Shown here: piece by piece, positions 7,021 to 8,546 of the stretch | Position numbering within the stretch: the stretch's first letter is position 1 | Layout of the letters: each line of letters begins with the position of its first letter | NCBI GenBank assembly: GCA_964483725.1 | Contig: CAZACQ010000025.1 | Location: 1 to 8,546 of the forward strand | Reading direction: 5' to 3' | Length of the DNA stretch: 8,546 nt | Source of the DNA: CAZACQ01 sp964483725 | Lineage (GTDB): Bacteria > Patescibacteriota > Gracilibacteria > Absconditabacterales > Absconditicoccaceae | Position numbers and translations under genes: made by a program | The notes under the pieces: model-generated | What the model was told of the DNA's origin: nothing | What the model saw: only the letters and a program-made list of their open reading frames with translations | Databases searched by the model: none

Positions 7021-7550
7021 TCTTTTATAAGTTCATTTATTTTTGATTCTCTATTTTTCATTTCGTCTTTTTCTTTTTTCTTATCTCTGTTGATATTTAA
7101 TATTATATTAAATATTAATTCTCAAATAGCTATAGCAAAATATGGGAAATGTAGTTCTTTTGTTTTTATTCAATCTCAAAAAATAATTTCATTGTAATCA
7201 AGATTTATAATACTAATTTCTAATCAAAATAATAAAAATACTAAGTATGTTATTATTGCTCAAAAAATCCATGATGCTAATTTATTTAATATTACTCATA
7301 CACTGTTAAATTCTTTTACTAGCTCTTTATATGAATTGTAGTCAAAATAAATTAATATCGCTATACTTATTATATAATATATTTCAATATTTATGCCTGC
7401 TATATATGCAAAAAATACTCAAAAAAGTATTACAATAAAAACAAAGTAGCCGCTTCAATAAAGTGGTTTATTTAAAAGTAATATATGACTTATTAAAAAA
7501 TGAATTCAAAATCATAAAAAGAATCAATTTTTTTTAATAAACTTTATCAA
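7017..7550 (-). CDS. Hypothetical polytopic membrane protein
   Basis: Encodes about 177 residues with TGA as Gly, ending in TAA; the family is not recognised. It has about five hydrophobic segments, roughly residues 9-27 (GFFLGFGIHFLISHILLL), 34-54 (GYFVFIVILFGVFFAYIAGI), 55-67, 90-112 (SWIFGAIITYLVFLLFGLEI) and 133-150. A highly charged C-terminal tail follows (NRDKKKEKDEMKNRESK), probably cytoplasmic. There is no in-frame ATG. I chose TTG 7550 (MIKFIKKNGFF...) because it lies just after the hairpin at 7563-7585. The frame stays open back to a GTG at 7601, preceded by an in-frame TAA, so a 194-residue version is possible. A gene with no visible promoter of its own may depend on readthrough from the gene upstream. 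Confidence 0.7.
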
Positions 7551-7562
7551 TTTATGTAATCT

Positions 7563-7585
7563 AAAAAAGCAGCAGCTAGTTGCTG
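7563..7585 (-). terminator. Probable weak intrinsic terminator after the right-edge gene
   Basis: Read on the minus strand, CAGCA (7585-7581), a 6-base loop and TGCTG (7574-7570) form a 5-bp GC-rich stem, followed by C and six T (7568-7563). It lies about 45 bases after the stop of the right-edge gene and directly before the TTG start of the membrane protein gene. It could therefore act as a terminator or an attenuator. A second small hairpin with CTCT and AGAG lies closer to that stop, around 7606-7618. No other feature was seen between the two genes. Confidence 0.45.
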
Positions 7586-7629
7586 TTACAACAAAAAACA
7601 CTTATCTCTAGTAAAGAGTCTTTCAATTT

Positions 7630-8546
7630 CTAAACTTCATCCTCCAAAGACTTTTTGCAAAAGTAGGATAATTTTCAAGGACTGAAATATTGATTTTCTC
7701 AAAAACTTGAATAAAAATTCTCCAGAGAATACACAAATCATGAAATTCAATAACTATCTTTTTTACTATCCAAGAGCTTTAACAGAACAGAATCACTGGA
7801 AGTATCCAAATAATCTATCTTTTCCAAAAACAAAGTCAATGGTATTGCATCAGATAACAAAGGATCATATTTTGTAAATACAGAATTAAGCATATTTATA
7901 TATCTACAAAATCAATTGTATTGTTTTGTATATTTTATATAATCCTTTCATTTACCATAAAAATCTTTTATATCTTGCTGAGGTCTATAAAATCACAACA
8001 GTATTTGATTGAATAGAGCTATTTTGAATTCAGGAAATAAATATTCTTTATTCTCTGCTACTTTAGATTTAAATGGAATAAGAAAATATTGTTTAGGTAA
8101 TTTTACTTCCTTGTTTTCCAATTTTATTATAAACTCTTGGTCTATAGTATTCAAAATATCGCTCAACCCCAAAAGTTTCACATTATTTATTTTCTGATAA
8201 GAAAAAAGATAATCATTATCCAACGATAGTTTGTTTTTCAAGTGAAATCATCAATCATTATCAATAAATCAAACAATTTTGTAGACAGTATTTGAAATTT
8301 TCAAATCTATATCAAAATATATATTATAATCTGAAATTGAAACTTCAGTATTTATTATTTTAAACTTATTACTTCGTGATGCTTTGTAAGGAAGCAGTTT
8401 TTGGAAAATATATTTTATATATATAAACAAAACATTGGACAATGAATTTACTAATTTCTCTGTAGAAGTCTTTTTATCAATTACATAACACTGATCAACA
8501 AGTTTGTATATATGTGAATAAAAATTAATATCTTTTATTTTTGTTT
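7630..8546 (-). CDS. Hypothetical protein, 3' part (start beyond right edge)
   Basis: The last 304 codons of a larger gene are open from the right edge to TAG 7632-7630, with TGA as Gly (for example VGFIDNDGGFHLK around 8280-8240). No in-frame ATG occurs in the upstream half, so the start lies outside the window. The protein is Lys-, Tyr- and Phe-rich, mixed alpha/beta, with no membrane helix and few Cys. Readable stretches include EVSISDYNIYFDIDLKISN, PKQYFLIPFKSKVAENKEY and GFYRPQQDIKDFYGKGKDY. I recognise no domain. It uses TTG, CTG and CTT for Leu more freely than the pentose phosphate genes, but it also uses TGA for Gly and so belongs to this genome. A weak hairpin terminator follows it. 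Confidence 0.75.

Noticed and set aside
8009..8197. 62-codon + strand frame
   Set aside because: It is antisense to the long right-edge minus-strand gene that is continuous with TGA as Gly.
1..8546. CRISPR array, tRNA, rRNA or insertion sequence
   Set aside because: I saw no regularly spaced repeats, no cloverleaf with TTC-containing T arm, no rRNA sequence and no transposase or terminal inverted repeats; the only clear repeat is the Kazal pair.
1..8546. Widespread pseudogenes caused by TGA stops
   Set aside because: TGA falls at conserved glycines of Zwf, Gnd and Kazal domains, so reassignment explains them, not decay.

Overview
The window is AT-rich and only reads as genes if TGA encodes glycine (translation table 25). 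That code is known from the candidate phyla Absconditabacteria (SR1) and Gracilibacteria (BD1-5). With TGA read as stop, almost every gene here is shredded. With TGA read as Gly, full-length families appear with conserved glycines exactly at TGA, and every confident gene ends in TAA or TAG. I cannot tell which of the two phyla this is.

Layout, left to right. (1) The tail of a + strand ApbE-type flavin transferase (1-137) converges on (2) a minus-strand operon of three tightly spaced genes, transcribed gnd (2493-3899), a SIS-domain sugar-phosphate protein (1541-2470) and zwf (139-1515). This operon supplies the two dehydrogenases of the oxidative pentose phosphate pathway and so NADPH and pentoses; no 6-phosphogluconolactonase is visible and the SIS gene sits between the two. 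(3) Just upstream of gnd is a small minus-strand transcription unit (3976-4358) with its own promoter, a textbook AGGAGG ribosome-binding site and a strong intrinsic terminator. It looks foreign: all its glycines are GGN, it uses CGN arginine codons, its reading frame is broken by a +1 shift, and its natural end appears to be a TGA stop. (4) Divergent from it is a secreted protein (4447-5898) with two Kazal-like domains flanking a PrcB-like domain, followed by a bidirectional terminator. (5) A + strand gene (6091-7020) encodes an unrecognised protein, mainly helical, with a central membrane hairpin; a short upstream frame (6017-6157) may be its displaced N-terminus. (6) It meets tail to tail a minus-strand polytopic membrane protein (7017-7550), sharing a TTAA stop. 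(7) The right end holds the 3' part of an unrecognised minus-strand gene (7630-8546) followed by a weak terminator hairpin.

The most interesting items are the standard-code-looking cassette inside a recoded genome, the Kazal-PrcB-Kazal secreted protein whose two repeats swap GGN and TGA at the same glycines, and the SIS protein embedded in the pentose phosphate operon.
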